Positions 33,864 to 42,701 of a stretch of DNA of 64,000 nucleotides are shown here, in pieces. The position numbers and the translations under genes were made by a program. The DNA is from a bacterium. GTDB lineage: Bacteria > Armatimonadota > Fimbriimonadia > Fimbriimonadales > Fimbriimonadaceae. The stretch lies in assembly GCA_027485645.1 (NCBI GenBank), contig JAIXQR010000001.1:427632-491631 (forward strand). The letters are read 5' to 3'. The notes beneath the pieces are model-generated. The model was not told where the DNA came from, did no database searches, and was given only the letters and a program-made list of their open reading frames with translations. How positions within the stretch are numbered: position 1 is the first letter of the stretch; every line of letters begins with the position of its first letter.

Positions 33864-35465
33864 TTAACTCAATCGTTCGCGAATAAATGCACAGTATCGA
33901 GGATCGTCACCGGGATCAACACAGGAGAGCATCAGCTCAATTTGAACCTCTTCTCCATCTTTCCGTCGACCGGTGATGTCGATCAATTGCCCCATGACTC
34001 TGCTCTCTCTCGTTTTGCTGTAGTGAGCCAATCCTGCCAGATGCGATTTTTTATACCGCTCCGGAATGATCAAGTCTACGAGTGGTTTGCCGATGACCTC
34101 CGACGAAGAGAATCCGAAGATTGATTCGGCATGGGTGTTCCAGTACTGGACCCTTCCATCCGTATCAATGAGAATGATGGCATCGCGCGCCTGTCCGGCA
34201 ATCTGCTTGAATGCAGAACTCTGGAGTTGTTCATGCGAAAGCTCGGCAAACTTCCAGATGTTGCCCTTAACGGCATCCCGCTCTCTAGCTACGATGAAAT
34301 CCAAATTGTAGAGATGGTTTTGCGCAAGCGCAACGGTGAATCCAAATCTCGTCTCACCACAGGAAATGATGCTCTTGACGCAGTCGGTAAAGCTCGACGG
34401 CTCAGGTAGCACTGAGATACTGCGATCAAAGAGATCTGACGTTGGGCGACCAACAAAGTCCGTCTTGACGCCTTTCAATCCCAAGACATCTAGAAGTGCC
34501 TGGTTGTAGTACATGATCACTCCCTCTGGCGATTCATACAGAAAAGCAGTCTGAAGTCCATCCGTGACGGTTTTCAGCATCAAAGCCACATCCGTAATCT
34601 TGCGATCCATTGCAATTCGATCAACTTCGGCAAGCCACCCCTCGATAAATGCCGTGCAGGACGCGATCATCGGCTCGAGAAAGTGCGCTACTGCATGGTC
34701 ATAGCCGCCGGGCCGGTTTGCCAGACAAAGCAAGCCGACAATAAACTTGTCGTTCGTGATCGGAATGATGATGAAGTTCTCCAAGCATGCAACTCGCAAC
34801 AGATCCCGGATTGCGTTATGTTTTGGAGTTTCTGAGTTAGAGATGTACGTCTCTAACGTGGAGAACACCGTTTCGAAAGCTAATCCGATGTTGGAAGCTT
34901 GCGGATTCACTTCATTCCAGCCGGTAATCACAACGGGTTCCGCTTCGCCAACGTTGAGGTTGAAAATAGCCGTCGCGCAAATTGAGGGGTTCTCGTCTTC
35001 GTCGGGTCGCACTCCGCACAAGAATCCGCATGTTGAGTCTGTGAGGACGACCGCTTCTTGAAGATACCGACGGAAAACTTCGTCATGGTTCACCAATCCT
35101 TTGGTAAACCGCACAGAACAGTCGAGAATCGCCTGCTCAAGGTTTCGCTCTAAGGCTCGGTTGCCACGACCACTCCTTAGTGGCCTAATTGGCGAGTTGA
35201 TGCGGAGGTTCTCAACCACGTCACTTTCCACCTCGTTTCGAGCGAGTGCAGTTGAGTATCTGGCAATGACGAGCGTTCGATTGACTGCACCATTCTTGAT
35301 GAGAATGTTCTGCCAATGGCTAGCAACGGTGAACTTGCTTATCGAAAGCGCAGTTGCAATTTGTTTATCTGAATATCCAAGAGATGCAAGATGAACAACT
35401 TCTAATTCGCGTGGCGAAAGGTTATTGCTGGGTTTCGGTCTTTCAATGGGGCCAATATTGATCAA
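33864..35465 (-). CDS. Regulator with N-terminal LuxR-type HTH, GAF-like and two PAS domains
   Basis: A 533-residue predicted cytoplasmic transcription regulator. A LuxR/GerE helix-turn-helix lies at the very N-terminus, residues about 17-72 (LSPRELEVVHLASLGYSDKQ; IATALSISKFTVASHWQNIL). A GAF-like sensor is at about 105-290 (FIIIPITNDKFIVGLLCLAN). Two PAS domains follow, about 300-410 and 425-530, the second with DGRVQYWNTHAESIFGFSSS and a PAC-like tail (GRRKDGEEVQIELMLS). LuxR HTH domains are usually C-terminal, so the order is reversed. It is a paralogue of the gene at 35958-37532, in tandem on the same strand. The start is TTG 35465 with GGAG ten bases upstream. No kinase domain is present; a small ligand or redox signal is likely. 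Confidence 0.85.
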   Translation of the reverse strand: MINIGPIERPKPSNNLSPRELEVVHLASLGYSDKQIATALSISKFTVASHWQNILIKNGAVNRTLVIARYSTALARNEVESDVVENLRINSPIRPLRSGRGNRALERNLEQAILDCSVRFTKGLVNHDEVFRRYLQEAVVLTDSTCGFLCGVRPDEDENPSICATAIFNLNVGEAEPVVITGWNEVNPQASNIGLAFETVFSTLETYISNSETPKHNAIRDLLRVACLENFIIIPITNDKFIVGLLCLANRPGGYDHAVAHFLEPMIASCTAFIEGWLAEVDRIAMDRKITDVALMLKTVTDGLQTAFLYESPEGVIMYYNQALLDVLGLKGVKTDFVGRPTSDLFDRSISVLPEPSSFTDCVKSIISCGETRFGFTVALAQNHLYNLDFIVARERDAVKGNIWKFAELSHEQLQSSAFKQIAGQARDAIILIDTDGRVQYWNTHAESIFGFSSSEVIGKPLVDLIIPERYKKSHLAGLAHYSKTRESRVMGQLIDITGRRKDGEEVQIELMLSCVDPGDDPRYCAFIRERLS

Positions 35466-35957
35466 TTGTTCTGCGCTCCGTCGCGTGAGATTGCAGATCC
35501 CCTAGCTTTAAGGAAGATCCCTAATCCAATTGAATCTTACAAAAGATTGGTGACAGTCGCTATGGTTGTTTTCTGTGCGCAGAATTCGGCTACTTGAAAC
35601 AAACTACTAGATTTCTAAGCCGTTTAGTGTATCACTTGTAGCTAGCTTCTATGGAAACACTTGATTTTGATGCTCTTGATGGTCAACAAGTGAACAATGT
35701 TCTAATAGTCGTAAATCATACTCTGATTTGTTACTTTACTGTGTGATAAGTCGAGGAGTGATGAGAATGATGATCTCGGTTCGCTTCTTGCTTTTCCGGT
35801 GCGTTAATCGCGTTCATGTCGGCTGACTTGTCGAAGGGAATCCGGGTCACAAGCAAGTGCTATACGGCCCTTTGTCAAGCTGAACCGAGATGCGAGTCAC
35901 CAATCCCTGGCGGCCCAAATGGACGTAGCGCACATGAACCACGTAAACATACGGGGC
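35466..35957. other. 492-base AT-rich gap between the two paralogous regulators
   Basis: The gap is clearly richer in A+T than its surroundings on the left half. It should hold the promoter for the downstream regulator on the minus strand, but I see no convincing -35/-10 pair. The only short frame with an ATG (35651-35746, 31 codons) has no ribosome-binding site. Nothing else is recognised. Confidence 0.5.
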
Positions 35958-37532
35958 CTAAACCTTTCGAATGAAGGCCGAGTATCGCGGCGCAGCACCG
36001 GTATCGATGCACGAAAGGAGAAGTTCTACATGAACGTCTTCCCTAGCTTTGTTTAAGCCGTGGATCTTGATGATCTGTCCCATGACTCGGCTGACGCGGG
36101 TCTCCTTGTATCGCCGAAGGCCCTCTTCGTGGGCGGCCTTGTACTGTTCGGGAACAATCAGATCTGCCAAAAGCTTGCCCATGGCTTCGTCGGCGGTGTA
36201 GCCGAAAATGGCTTCGGCTCGCGAGTTCCAGTACTCGACAACGCCAGAATCGCTGATCACGACAACGCCGTCCATCGAGGCGCTAAGTACGTTGTGGAAC
36301 GTTTCGTGTTGGGCCCGTTGTGCGGTCACGTCGGTGTACTTCCAGAGGTAGCCCATTCGCTTTCGGTTCTCTCGGATAACGATAAAGTCTCGTTCGTACA
36401 TCCGACCGTCTGCGAACTTAACGAGGTCCCCATAGGCGGATTGTCTCGTTACGAGTAGCTGGTCCACGCGATGAAGAAACCCGTCTGGGTCCGCAAACAT
36501 TGGCAGAGAAAGCCTGGCGATGTCCGCACAGTTCGCGCCGATGAGTTCCGAAGGGCTGTTGGTCGCACCAAAAATCTCCAGAAATGCCCGGTTTACGTAC
36601 TGCAATTTCCGGTTCACATCTTCATAAAGAAACGCCGTCGGCATGGCATCCGTCAGGGTTTTCAGAAGCATGGCCGTTTCCGTGAGCTGGGCCTCGATCG
36701 CACGGCGATCGATTTCACCACGCCAGCCGACGAGATAATTCGCGCAGGTCGCGATGAGCGGGGCGAGATAGTCGACAATCTTTTGGTCGTATCCGCCCGG
36801 CCGGTTCGCAAGGCCGATCACGCCGACCATTTCTTCATCGCTAAAAACGGGAATCCCGAGATAGGTGCTGATCGTGAGGTCCAGCACCGAGATCTCATCG
36901 CAGTCCGATTCGTCTTCGCAATCTTGCTCGATGATCACGCTCTGCGAGGTCAGGATCTTTCCAAACAGCGAGTCCACATCTCGGAATTCGAGCCCAGATT
37001 CCTTCCATTCATCAAACTTCCGCCGAGCTTCGCGGCTCGCGGCCAAGTTGGTCAGCGCATTCGCGACCAAGTAAGGATTTCCGTCCTCATCGACCTTCAC
37101 TTCGCCCAAGAACCCAAACTCAGATTGGGTCAAACCGAGAAGTTCGTGCAGGTACCGGTCGAATACCTCGCGGTAACCGCGCTTTCCGGAGATGAAGTCA
37201 AGCGAGCATTCGGTGATAGCCTGCAGCAAGTTTCGCTGGTCGAGTTCTCGCGCCTCGGCCTTGGTTCGGACGGCAACTTCGGAGGCGAGGCGGACGGCTT
37301 CTTCCCCTTGCTCCTTCACCCACTCCATCGCCTTTTGCTCAGCGTGGCGAGCTACAACTTCCGTCCGGCTGACGGCATCATATTTGAGCAGAATTCGTCG
37401 CCAGTAGCTCGCGACGGTGTCCTTGCTGATGCCCAGGGACGAAGCAATCTGCTTGTCGGTATTGCCCTCGGCGGCTAGCTCGAGAATCTGAAGTTCGCGC
37501 CCCGTTGCTTTGGCTTCACGTTGTGGTCTCAT
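35958..37532 (-). CDS. Regulator with N-terminal LuxR-type HTH, GAF-like and two PAS domains (paralogue)
   Basis: A 524-residue protein with the same layout as the gene at 33864-35465. HTH: about residues 10-65 (ATGRELQILELAAEGNTDKQ; IASSLGISKDTVASYWRRIL). GAF-like domain: about 110-290 (YLGIPVFSDEEMVGVIGLAN), followed by two PAS domains, the second with SGVVEYWNSRAEAIFGYTAD. Both copies share RPGGYD, LLKTLTD-like and YWN.RAE.IFG blocks, so they arose by tandem duplication and have since diverged widely. The start is ATG 37532 (MRPQREAKATGREL), which puts the HTH at the same distance from the N-terminus as in the paralogue; upstream TTG at 37604 is possible. The HTH helices differ, so their targets may differ. 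Confidence 0.85.
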   Translation of the reverse strand: MRPQREAKATGRELQILELAAEGNTDKQIASSLGISKDTVASYWRRILLKYDAVSRTEVVARHAEQKAMEWVKEQGEEAVRLASEVAVRTKAEARELDQRNLLQAITECSLDFISGKRGYREVFDRYLHELLGLTQSEFGFLGEVKVDEDGNPYLVANALTNLAASREARRKFDEWKESGLEFRDVDSLFGKILTSQSVIIEQDCEDESDCDEISVLDLTISTYLGIPVFSDEEMVGVIGLANRPGGYDQKIVDYLAPLIATCANYLVGWRGEIDRRAIEAQLTETAMLLKTLTDAMPTAFLYEDVNRKLQYVNRAFLEIFGATNSPSELIGANCADIARLSLPMFADPDGFLHRVDQLLVTRQSAYGDLVKFADGRMYERDFIVIRENRKRMGYLWKYTDVTAQRAQHETFHNVLSASMDGVVVISDSGVVEYWNSRAEAIFGYTADEAMGKLLADLIVPEQYKAAHEEGLRRYKETRVSRVMGQIIKIHGLNKAREDVHVELLLSCIDTGAAPRYSAFIRKV

Positions 37533-37725
37533 TTGCGGTTCATGGTCTCGCAACCCATGTCGATGTTCGTATTGTACGTTTTCGCAACGCCCCTTTCCGG
37601 GCAACCCACCGACCGAGCCGAGCTACTGTATTAATGTAGGCACTTTGACCCAATCTATCCGAGTGAATCTGGTGCCACTCACTTAATCTTCGCAGGCCGT
37701 CCACGGAAACTCTGGCGACTAGCGG

Positions 37726-38286
37726 TTAGGCCAAGCGTTGAACTGCGGTATCAATCGCGAAGCCGAACTCTTCTTTGAGCTTTGCGACGCAGTCGGGCAT
37801 GCTTGCGGGGTCTTCTTTTCTTGCGGTTCGCTGTTCGTCGATCAGCTTTAGAAGTTGCTTTACGTCGCCCGTTGTCGGCTCTCCAAGGAGTTGCCAAACC
37901 GTGAGCCAGTCGGCTTGCTGCTGCTTTTGGATTCGAACCACCATTCCGCGCGCGTCAGCGAGGTTGTCGGCGGTGGGTTCGATTTGACCGAGCAGGGCAC
38001 GCAGGCCTTCGCGGTAGCGAGGTTTCATCGCGTCGCTCACCGGCAACCGACCGAAGTCGCCTTCGTGCAAAAGCACCTGCATGTGCAGCGGGGAAATCTT
38101 GACCACCCAGCCGAGGAGCTGTTCGCCGTTCATGATGCCTTCGGGCTGCCGAGCGTGCAGTTCCACGGTCCAGCCTTTGGGTGCTTGGTTGCTGTGGACT
38201 TCAAATCTTCGCCCGCCAAGCGGCTTCACCACAATCGCGTTGAGCCACGCGCCGATTTTGAGGTGATTTGACGGGGTGGATTCCAT
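37726..38286 (-). CDS. Conserved-looking protein of unknown function
   Basis: A 186-residue protein starting at ATG 38286 (MESTPSNHLKIGAWLNAIVV). The N-terminal 80 residues look beta-rich and OB-fold-like (GGRRFEVHSNQAPKGWTVEL; VVKISPLHMQVLLHEGDFG); the remainder is helical and charged (QLLKLIDEQRTARKEDPASM). There is no signal peptide or membrane segment, so it is probably cytoplasmic. It is divergent from the GH32 gene with 73 bases between, so they may share control. I recognise no family. Confidence 0.65.
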   Translation of the reverse strand: MESTPSNHLKIGAWLNAIVVKPLGGRRFEVHSNQAPKGWTVELHARQPEGIMNGEQLLGWVVKISPLHMQVLLHEGDFGRLPVSDAMKPRYREGLRALLGQIEPTADNLADARGMVVRIQKQQQADWLTVWQLLGEPTTGDVKQLLKLIDEQRTARKEDPASMPDCVAKLKEEFGFAIDTAVQRLA

Positions 38287-38359
38287 GCTCCATTGTGGCG
38301 TGAATGACGCCGTTTGAGTTGGAAAGCAGGGTTCGCGCCCACTATACTGGGTCACCCAT

Positions 38360-39703
38360 ATGCTGATTTCGCCGGTGCCGACGCTTGAATCCGAACTCCT
38401 GCGCCCCCAGTTTCACTTCACCGCGCGAAATGGCTGGCTGAACGACCCCAACGGATTGGTCTATGACCGAGGCGAGTACCACCTGTTTTATCAGCACAAT
38501 CCGCACGGCACCGAGTGGGGGAACATGACTTGGGGGCACGCCGTCAGCTCGGACCTCCTGCATTGGAAAGACTTGCCGCACGCAATCGAGCCGGATGCGC
38601 TCGGCACCATCTTCTCGGGCTCAGCAATCATCGACGCCAAAAACGAAGCCGGTTTTGGAAAACGTGCGATGCTGTGCTTTTACACGGCCGCCGGGGGCAC
38701 AAACGAAATGTCGAAGGGCCAGCCCTTTACGCAATGCTTGGCCTATTCAACCGATGGTCGCAACTTCACAAAGTACGCGGCTAATCCAATCGTGCCAAAC
38801 ATCGAAGGTGCCGATCGCGACCCTAAGATTGTTTGGGATGAGGAGCACCGCCAGTGGCTGATGGCGCTCTACTTGGAACACGCGCCAGATTCTGGAAAGC
38901 GGGGTGGCTACTTCACTTTGCTCCGGTCCACAAATCTGCTCAGCTGGACCCGCATTTCTGACTTTCCGACCGGTGTGGGGGATGAGTGTCCGGACTTCTT
39001 TCAGCTACCGGTGCCCGGGTCAAAGGAGAAAAAGTGGGTCTTCAGCGTTGCCAATGGCAACTACTTGATTGGCAGTTTTGATGGCAAGGCGTTTCATCCC
39101 GAAACGCCGGTGCTGCCGACCAACTTCGGCAACGCGGCATATGCGGCGCAGACCTACAGCAACGTGCCGCGCGGAGAAATAGTCCAGATCTCCTGGATGC
39201 AGGGCTCAAACTTTCCCGGCTACGCATGGAATCAGCAAATGGCGGTTCCGAACCGATTACAGCTGAAGCAGACCGAAAATGGCCTGCGCCTCCGTATGTG
39301 GCCGGTGAAGCAAATCGAAAAGCTACGTGTCCGAGAGGTCCCGGTGCAAGGGAAGGAGGTCGTCATTCCAAGCGGGCTCATCGATTTCTCTGCCGAATGG
39401 GCCGGGGCGCTAGATGTGCAGGTCAACGGAATCCGGATTCAGTTTGATCCGACCACCAACAAGCTCCGCGCCGGGGAAAAAGAAGCGCCGCTGTCTGGCA
39501 ACCCAAAGAAGTTCAAACTGCGCGTGCTCGCCGACGTGACCTCCGTCGAGATTTACGCCCAAGACGGCCTGGTCTGGATGCCGCTCTTCTACATTCCAAA
39601 ACCTAACGAGTTTAAAGGTCTCCGTTTCCTGGGTGATGCTGGAAACAAAGGCAAGTTCCGCGCCTTTGAGCTTAGGAGCGTTTGGGGACCGGACGGCAGA
39701 TAG
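38360..39703 (+). CDS. Glycoside hydrolase family 32 (levanase/sucrase type)
   Basis: A 447-residue beta-fructosidase that should release fructose from sucrose, levan, inulin or fructo-oligosaccharides. The nucleophile motif is WLNDPNG (Asp29). The RDP motif is in GADRDPKIVWDEE (Asp about 154), and the acid/base motif is in GDECPDFFQL (Glu about 208). The five-bladed propeller is followed by a short C-terminal beta sandwich (ISWMQGSNFPGYAWNQQM precedes it). There is no signal peptide, so it acts in the cytoplasm, on imported sugars or sugar phosphates. No fructokinase or dedicated transporter is adjacent. A small perfect hairpin (CATTGGC/GCCAATG, 39705-39721) follows the stop. Confidence 0.92.
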   Translation: MLISPVPTLESELLRPQFHFTARNGWLNDPNGLVYDRGEYHLFYQHNPHGTEWGNMTWGHAVSSDLLHWKDLPHAIEPDALGTIFSGSAIIDAKNEAGFGKRAMLCFYTAAGGTNEMSKGQPFTQCLAYSTDGRNFTKYAANPIVPNIEGADRDPKIVWDEEHRQWLMALYLEHAPDSGKRGGYFTLLRSTNLLSWTRISDFPTGVGDECPDFFQLPVPGSKEKKWVFSVANGNYLIGSFDGKAFHPETPVLPTNFGNAAYAAQTYSNVPRGEIVQISWMQGSNFPGYAWNQQMAVPNRLQLKQTENGLRLRMWPVKQIEKLRVREVPVQGKEVVIPSGLIDFSAEWAGALDVQVNGIRIQFDPTTNKLRAGEKEAPLSGNPKKFKLRVLADVTSVEIYAQDGLVWMPLFYIPKPNEFKGLRFLGDAGNKGKFRAFELRSVWGPDGR

Positions 39704-39704
39704 T

Positions 39705-39721
39705 CATTGGCTAAGCCAATG
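39705..39721 (+). terminator. Short perfect hairpin after GH32
   Basis: Arms CATTGGC/GCCAATG with a three-base loop begin two bases past the GH32 stop codon. No T run follows, so terminator function is uncertain. Confidence 0.35.
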
Positions 39722-39754
39722 GAAAAGTTGTAGCTTTGTTGACCGTCAGCTGGT

Positions 39755-40183
39755 CTAGTGCGTGCTCCATTGAACGAACTCGCCTTTCAGAGTGGCGCAA
39801 ACTGGGCCACCCTTGGCGTCGGTACATGAGATGGTCGCCCGAACTTCACCACCCGAAAGCTGCTCGTGAGTCAGTCCACCGAGCGGAATCTTCGCCCGTC
39901 GGAACCCGATCCATGCGGGCCCGTGAAAGTGCCCCCAGCATAGATAAGCAAATCGCTCTTGCGGGGTTCCTTGCGCAAACGGCCCGAGAAAGTTCGGCCG
40001 CTCTCCGGAAAGATCAACCCGGAATTCGAGTTCAAACGTGGCGGTCTCGATTGGCAGCTTTACCGCTTGCACCACCTGCTTGCCACACTGCACGCCGAGG
40101 CAGATCTCCCGGTGCCCGTCCCAGTTTGCGTCTGGCAGGTCGACGCAATGAAAAACGACTTTGACGGGAGATTCATTAGCCAT
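39755..40183 (-). CDS. DUF5990 family protein
   Basis: A 142-residue protein starting at ATG 40183. It carries the pattern of the DUF5990 family as I recall it: an N-terminal beta strand (VVFHCVDLPDAN), the central GERPNFLGPFAQGTPQERFAYLCWG, and a C-terminal LKGEF. Function is unknown. It has no signal peptide. It lies tail-to-tail with GH32 and divergent from the Gfo/Idh/MocA gene, from which 37 bases with an inverted repeat separate it. Confidence 0.7.
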   Translation of the reverse strand: MANESPVKVVFHCVDLPDANWDGHREICLGVQCGKQVVQAVKLPIETATFELEFRVDLSGERPNFLGPFAQGTPQERFAYLCWGHFHGPAWIGFRRAKIPLGGLTHEQLSGGEVRATISCTDAKGGPVCATLKGEFVQWSTH

Positions 40184-40193
40184 GCTAAGCCGT

Positions 40194-40214
40194 AGTTTAG
40201 CGTCCGGCTAAACT
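40194..40214. promoter_or_regulatory. Inverted repeat between divergent genes (candidate operator)
   Basis: A perfect 8-base inverted repeat AGTTTAGC/GCTAAACT with a five-base spacer fills the 37-base gap between the divergent DUF5990 and oxidoreductase genes. Its place, six bases before one start, suits an operator or a short-leader hairpin. Confidence 0.5.
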
Positions 40215-40220
40215 CAGAAC

Positions 40221-41294
40221 ATGCACATTGCCGTGGTTGGCTTGGGTTTCGGCGAGTCGTTCGTGCCGATCTACCTTGCGCACCCACAAGTATCGCGAGT
40301 TACGATTTGTGATTCTGGTGCGGAGCTTGCTAATCGCATCCGCGAACGGTACGGCGTTGTAAATGCGGTCCCAACCCTGGATGCGGTTTTGAGTGACGAG
40401 TCAATTGATGCGGTGCACCTCCTCACTCCGCTCCCATTACATGTTCCGCACACTCTCGCGGTGTTAGATGCCGGAAAGCACTGTGCCTGCGCGGTGACAA
40501 TGGCGCAGACGCTGCCCGAGATTGAGCAAATTGTCCGCGCAACTCAGGCAGCCAAGCGCAATTACATGATGATGGAGACGGCGGTTTATACCCGCGAGTT
40601 CTTTTTTGCCCGCGGGCTTTTGGAGCGCGGAGAACTTGGCGAAATCACCTTTCTACAAGGAGACTACTATCAGGACCTCGAAGCCTCGTACCCGGATTAC
40701 TGGCGCTTCGTCCCGCCGATGCACTACGCGACGCACGCACTTGCACCGTTGCTTGCTCTGGCCGGCACAACCGTTCTGAGGGTTTCTTGCCTGGGAGTGG
40801 GCCGCCTTCGCGCAGACATTTGCGCAGATCCGAAAAACCCGTTCCCAATGCAAACTGCCCATTTTCAACTGACGAACTCCTGCGCGGTAGCTCAAGTGAA
40901 TCGAGCCTGGTACCAAACTGCCCGCCCATATACGGAATCGTTTAGCGTCTACGGCGACAAAAAGGGGTTTGAGTGGCAACAACAAGAACACGAGGATCCG
41001 TTGATATTCGAACTCGAACCGATTCATAACGCTCATCGATGGCGTCATTGCCATGCGGAGCGAATATCGGTGCCGTTCCGGCCAGATTTGCTTCCACCGG
41101 AGCTTGCCCAATTTGCCGATGGCGGCCACGGCGGCTCCCACGCGCACCTTGCCCATGAGTTTGTGATGTCAATTGTTGAAGGGAGGAAGGCGGCGATTGA
41201 CGAAATCGTCTCCGCAAACTGGTGCGCACCCGGCCTCTGCGCGCATGAATCCTCTTTGCGGAACGGAGAATGGGTCGAAGTTCCAAAGTTCTAG
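40221..41294 (+). CDS. Gfo/Idh/MocA-family oxidoreductase lacking the usual EKP lysine
   Basis: A 357-residue NAD(P)-dependent sugar dehydrogenase-like protein. The Rossmann motif is VVGLGFGESFVP (residues 5-16). The region AGKHCACAVTMAQTLPEIEQ aligns with the family's 'GKHVl.EKPla.t..ea..' block, but the catalytic EKP is replaced by AVT, so the normal active-site lysine is missing. The C-terminal part has GGHGGSHAHLAHEFV, which resembles the GHGG-containing branch of the family. It may be an altered enzyme, or a non-catalytic or lyase-like member. Gene start ATG 40221 is well supported. Confidence 0.85.
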   Translation: MHIAVVGLGFGESFVPIYLAHPQVSRVTICDSGAELANRIRERYGVVNAVPTLDAVLSDESIDAVHLLTPLPLHVPHTLAVLDAGKHCACAVTMAQTLPEIEQIVRATQAAKRNYMMMETAVYTREFFFARGLLERGELGEITFLQGDYYQDLEASYPDYWRFVPPMHYATHALAPLLALAGTTVLRVSCLGVGRLRADICADPKNPFPMQTAHFQLTNSCAVAQVNRAWYQTARPYTESFSVYGDKKGFEWQQQEHEDPLIFELEPIHNAHRWRHCHAERISVPFRPDLLPPELAQFADGGHGGSHAHLAHEFVMSIVEGRKAAIDEIVSANWCAPGLCAHESSLRNGEWVEVPKF

Positions 41295-41345
41295 GACCTT
41301 GTCCTAATCTCAGCTGCGCCTATTGGGTAGCGTCTTCCAAGTTCG

Positions 41346-42656
41346 ATGTCACTCCTCCTTTTGGCTTTCCTCGATGCTGAGCGGCCAGTGAGCGGCCCCG
41401 CCGTTCCTACATATGCCCGGAACGTCGCACATATTCTCAACCGCAGTTGCGTACCGTGTCACCGACCGGGTGAGTCAGGGCCATTCTCCCTGACCAGCTA
41501 TCAAGAAGCCAAGAAATGGTCGTCGATGATTGCCTTGACCACCAAAAAGCGATCGATGCCGCCTTGGAGTGCGGTGGCCGGACACGGTGATTTCGTTGGA
41601 GCCCGCGTGCTTACGGCCGCTGAGATTGGCGTGCTGGATGCCTGGCACAAGGCGGGCGCCAAGCCCGGGAACCTCGCAACGGCTCCGCCTTCCCCCAAGT
41701 TCACGCAGGGGTGGCAATTGGGCGAGCCGGACATGGTGCTTACGATGCCGGAGGACGTGGACATTCCGGCCGAAGGTCAAGATCAGCTTCGGAACATTGT
41801 TATTCCGTCCGGATTGTTAGAAGACAAAACCGTGGGCGCGTTGGAGTTTCGGCCGGGGAACGCTAAGGTCGTTCACCATGCGCTGGTCTTTCTGGATAAC
41901 AGTCAAGCCGCTCGAAAACTGGATGCGGCCGATCCGGGAGTTGGATACCTGTCCTTCGGCGGTCCAGGATTCATGCCTTCGGGCTCCCTCGGCGGCTGGG
42001 CTCCGGGAGGAACAACGAAGTGGCTTCCCGACGGAGTTGGCCGGTACTTCCAAAAGGGCTCGGACGTCGTGCTTCAGGTCCACTATCACCCAACCGGCAA
42101 GCCGGAGAAGGACCAAAGCAAGATCGGAATCTATTTCAGTCGTAAGCCGGTGACCCAACTCGTCGGCGGAATCAGCGTCGAGAACTGGCAAATCGATATC
42201 CCGGCAGGCGACGCCGATTATCTTCGCACGGCAAGTTACACCTTGCCGAAGGACCTCACCGTGCTTTCGGTAACGCCGCACATGCATCTGCTCGGCAAGG
42301 AAATGCGCGCCCGAGCCATTCTTCCGGACGGCACGCGCCGACCGCTGGTTTGGGTTAAGCCCTGGAACTTCCGCTGGCAAGAAACTTACGTTCTTCGGGA
42401 GCCGATGAAACTTCCAGCCGGCACTCGACTCGAACTCGAGTCATGGCACGACAACTCGGCGAAGAACCCCACGAACCCCTTCAATCCACCGCAACGTGTC
42501 ACCTACGGCGAAGGCTCTAACGACGAAATGTCGCTCTGCATTCTAGAAGTCACTACGAATCGCATCGAAGACCTGCTCTACACCATCAATGACAATGGAC
42601 AACAAAACCGCGTACTAGAGCGGATTCTTAGCTTGGCCAAGCGGAAAAAGGAGTAA
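41346..42656 (+). CDS. Cytochrome c domain fused to copper type II ascorbate-dependent monooxygenase-like protein
   Basis: A 436-residue protein. An N-terminal haem c-binding CVPCH (residues 35-39) sits in a small cytochrome-like domain (NRSCVPCHRPGESGPFSLTS). Residues about 110-435 look like the two-domain copper monooxygenase fold of peptidylglycine-hydroxylating enzymes: VVHHALVFLD supplies a His pair, VLQVHYHPTG the His-x-His, and SVTPHMHLLGKEM another His/Met site. Such fusions are common in Acidobacteriota and Planctomycetota. The product should be extracytoplasmic because haem c attachment occurs there, but the leader (MSLLLLAFLDAERPVSG) is short for a signal peptide. Substrate is unknown. 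Confidence 0.85.
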   Translation: MSLLLLAFLDAERPVSGPAVPTYARNVAHILNRSCVPCHRPGESGPFSLTSYQEAKKWSSMIALTTKKRSMPPWSAVAGHGDFVGARVLTAAEIGVLDAWHKAGAKPGNLATAPPSPKFTQGWQLGEPDMVLTMPEDVDIPAEGQDQLRNIVIPSGLLEDKTVGALEFRPGNAKVVHHALVFLDNSQAARKLDAADPGVGYLSFGGPGFMPSGSLGGWAPGGTTKWLPDGVGRYFQKGSDVVLQVHYHPTGKPEKDQSKIGIYFSRKPVTQLVGGISVENWQIDIPAGDADYLRTASYTLPKDLTVLSVTPHMHLLGKEMRARAILPDGTRRPLVWVKPWNFRWQETYVLREPMKLPAGTRLELESWHDNSAKNPTNPFNPPQRVTYGEGSNDEMSLCILEVTTNRIEDLLYTINDNGQQNRVLERILSLAKRKKE

Positions 42657-42701
42657 CGGACCAGGGCGACACGTCGAACTTGCATCTAATCGCTCCCCTG
42701 A

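Noticed and set aside
35651-35746. 31-codon ORF starting METLDFDALDG between the two regulators
   Set aside because: No ribosome-binding site, no similarity, and short enough to occur by chance in AT-rich DNA.
36471-37478. 335-codon plus-strand frame opposite the second HTH/GAF/PAS regulator
   Set aside because: The minus-strand protein has clear domains shared with its paralogue; the plus frame has none.
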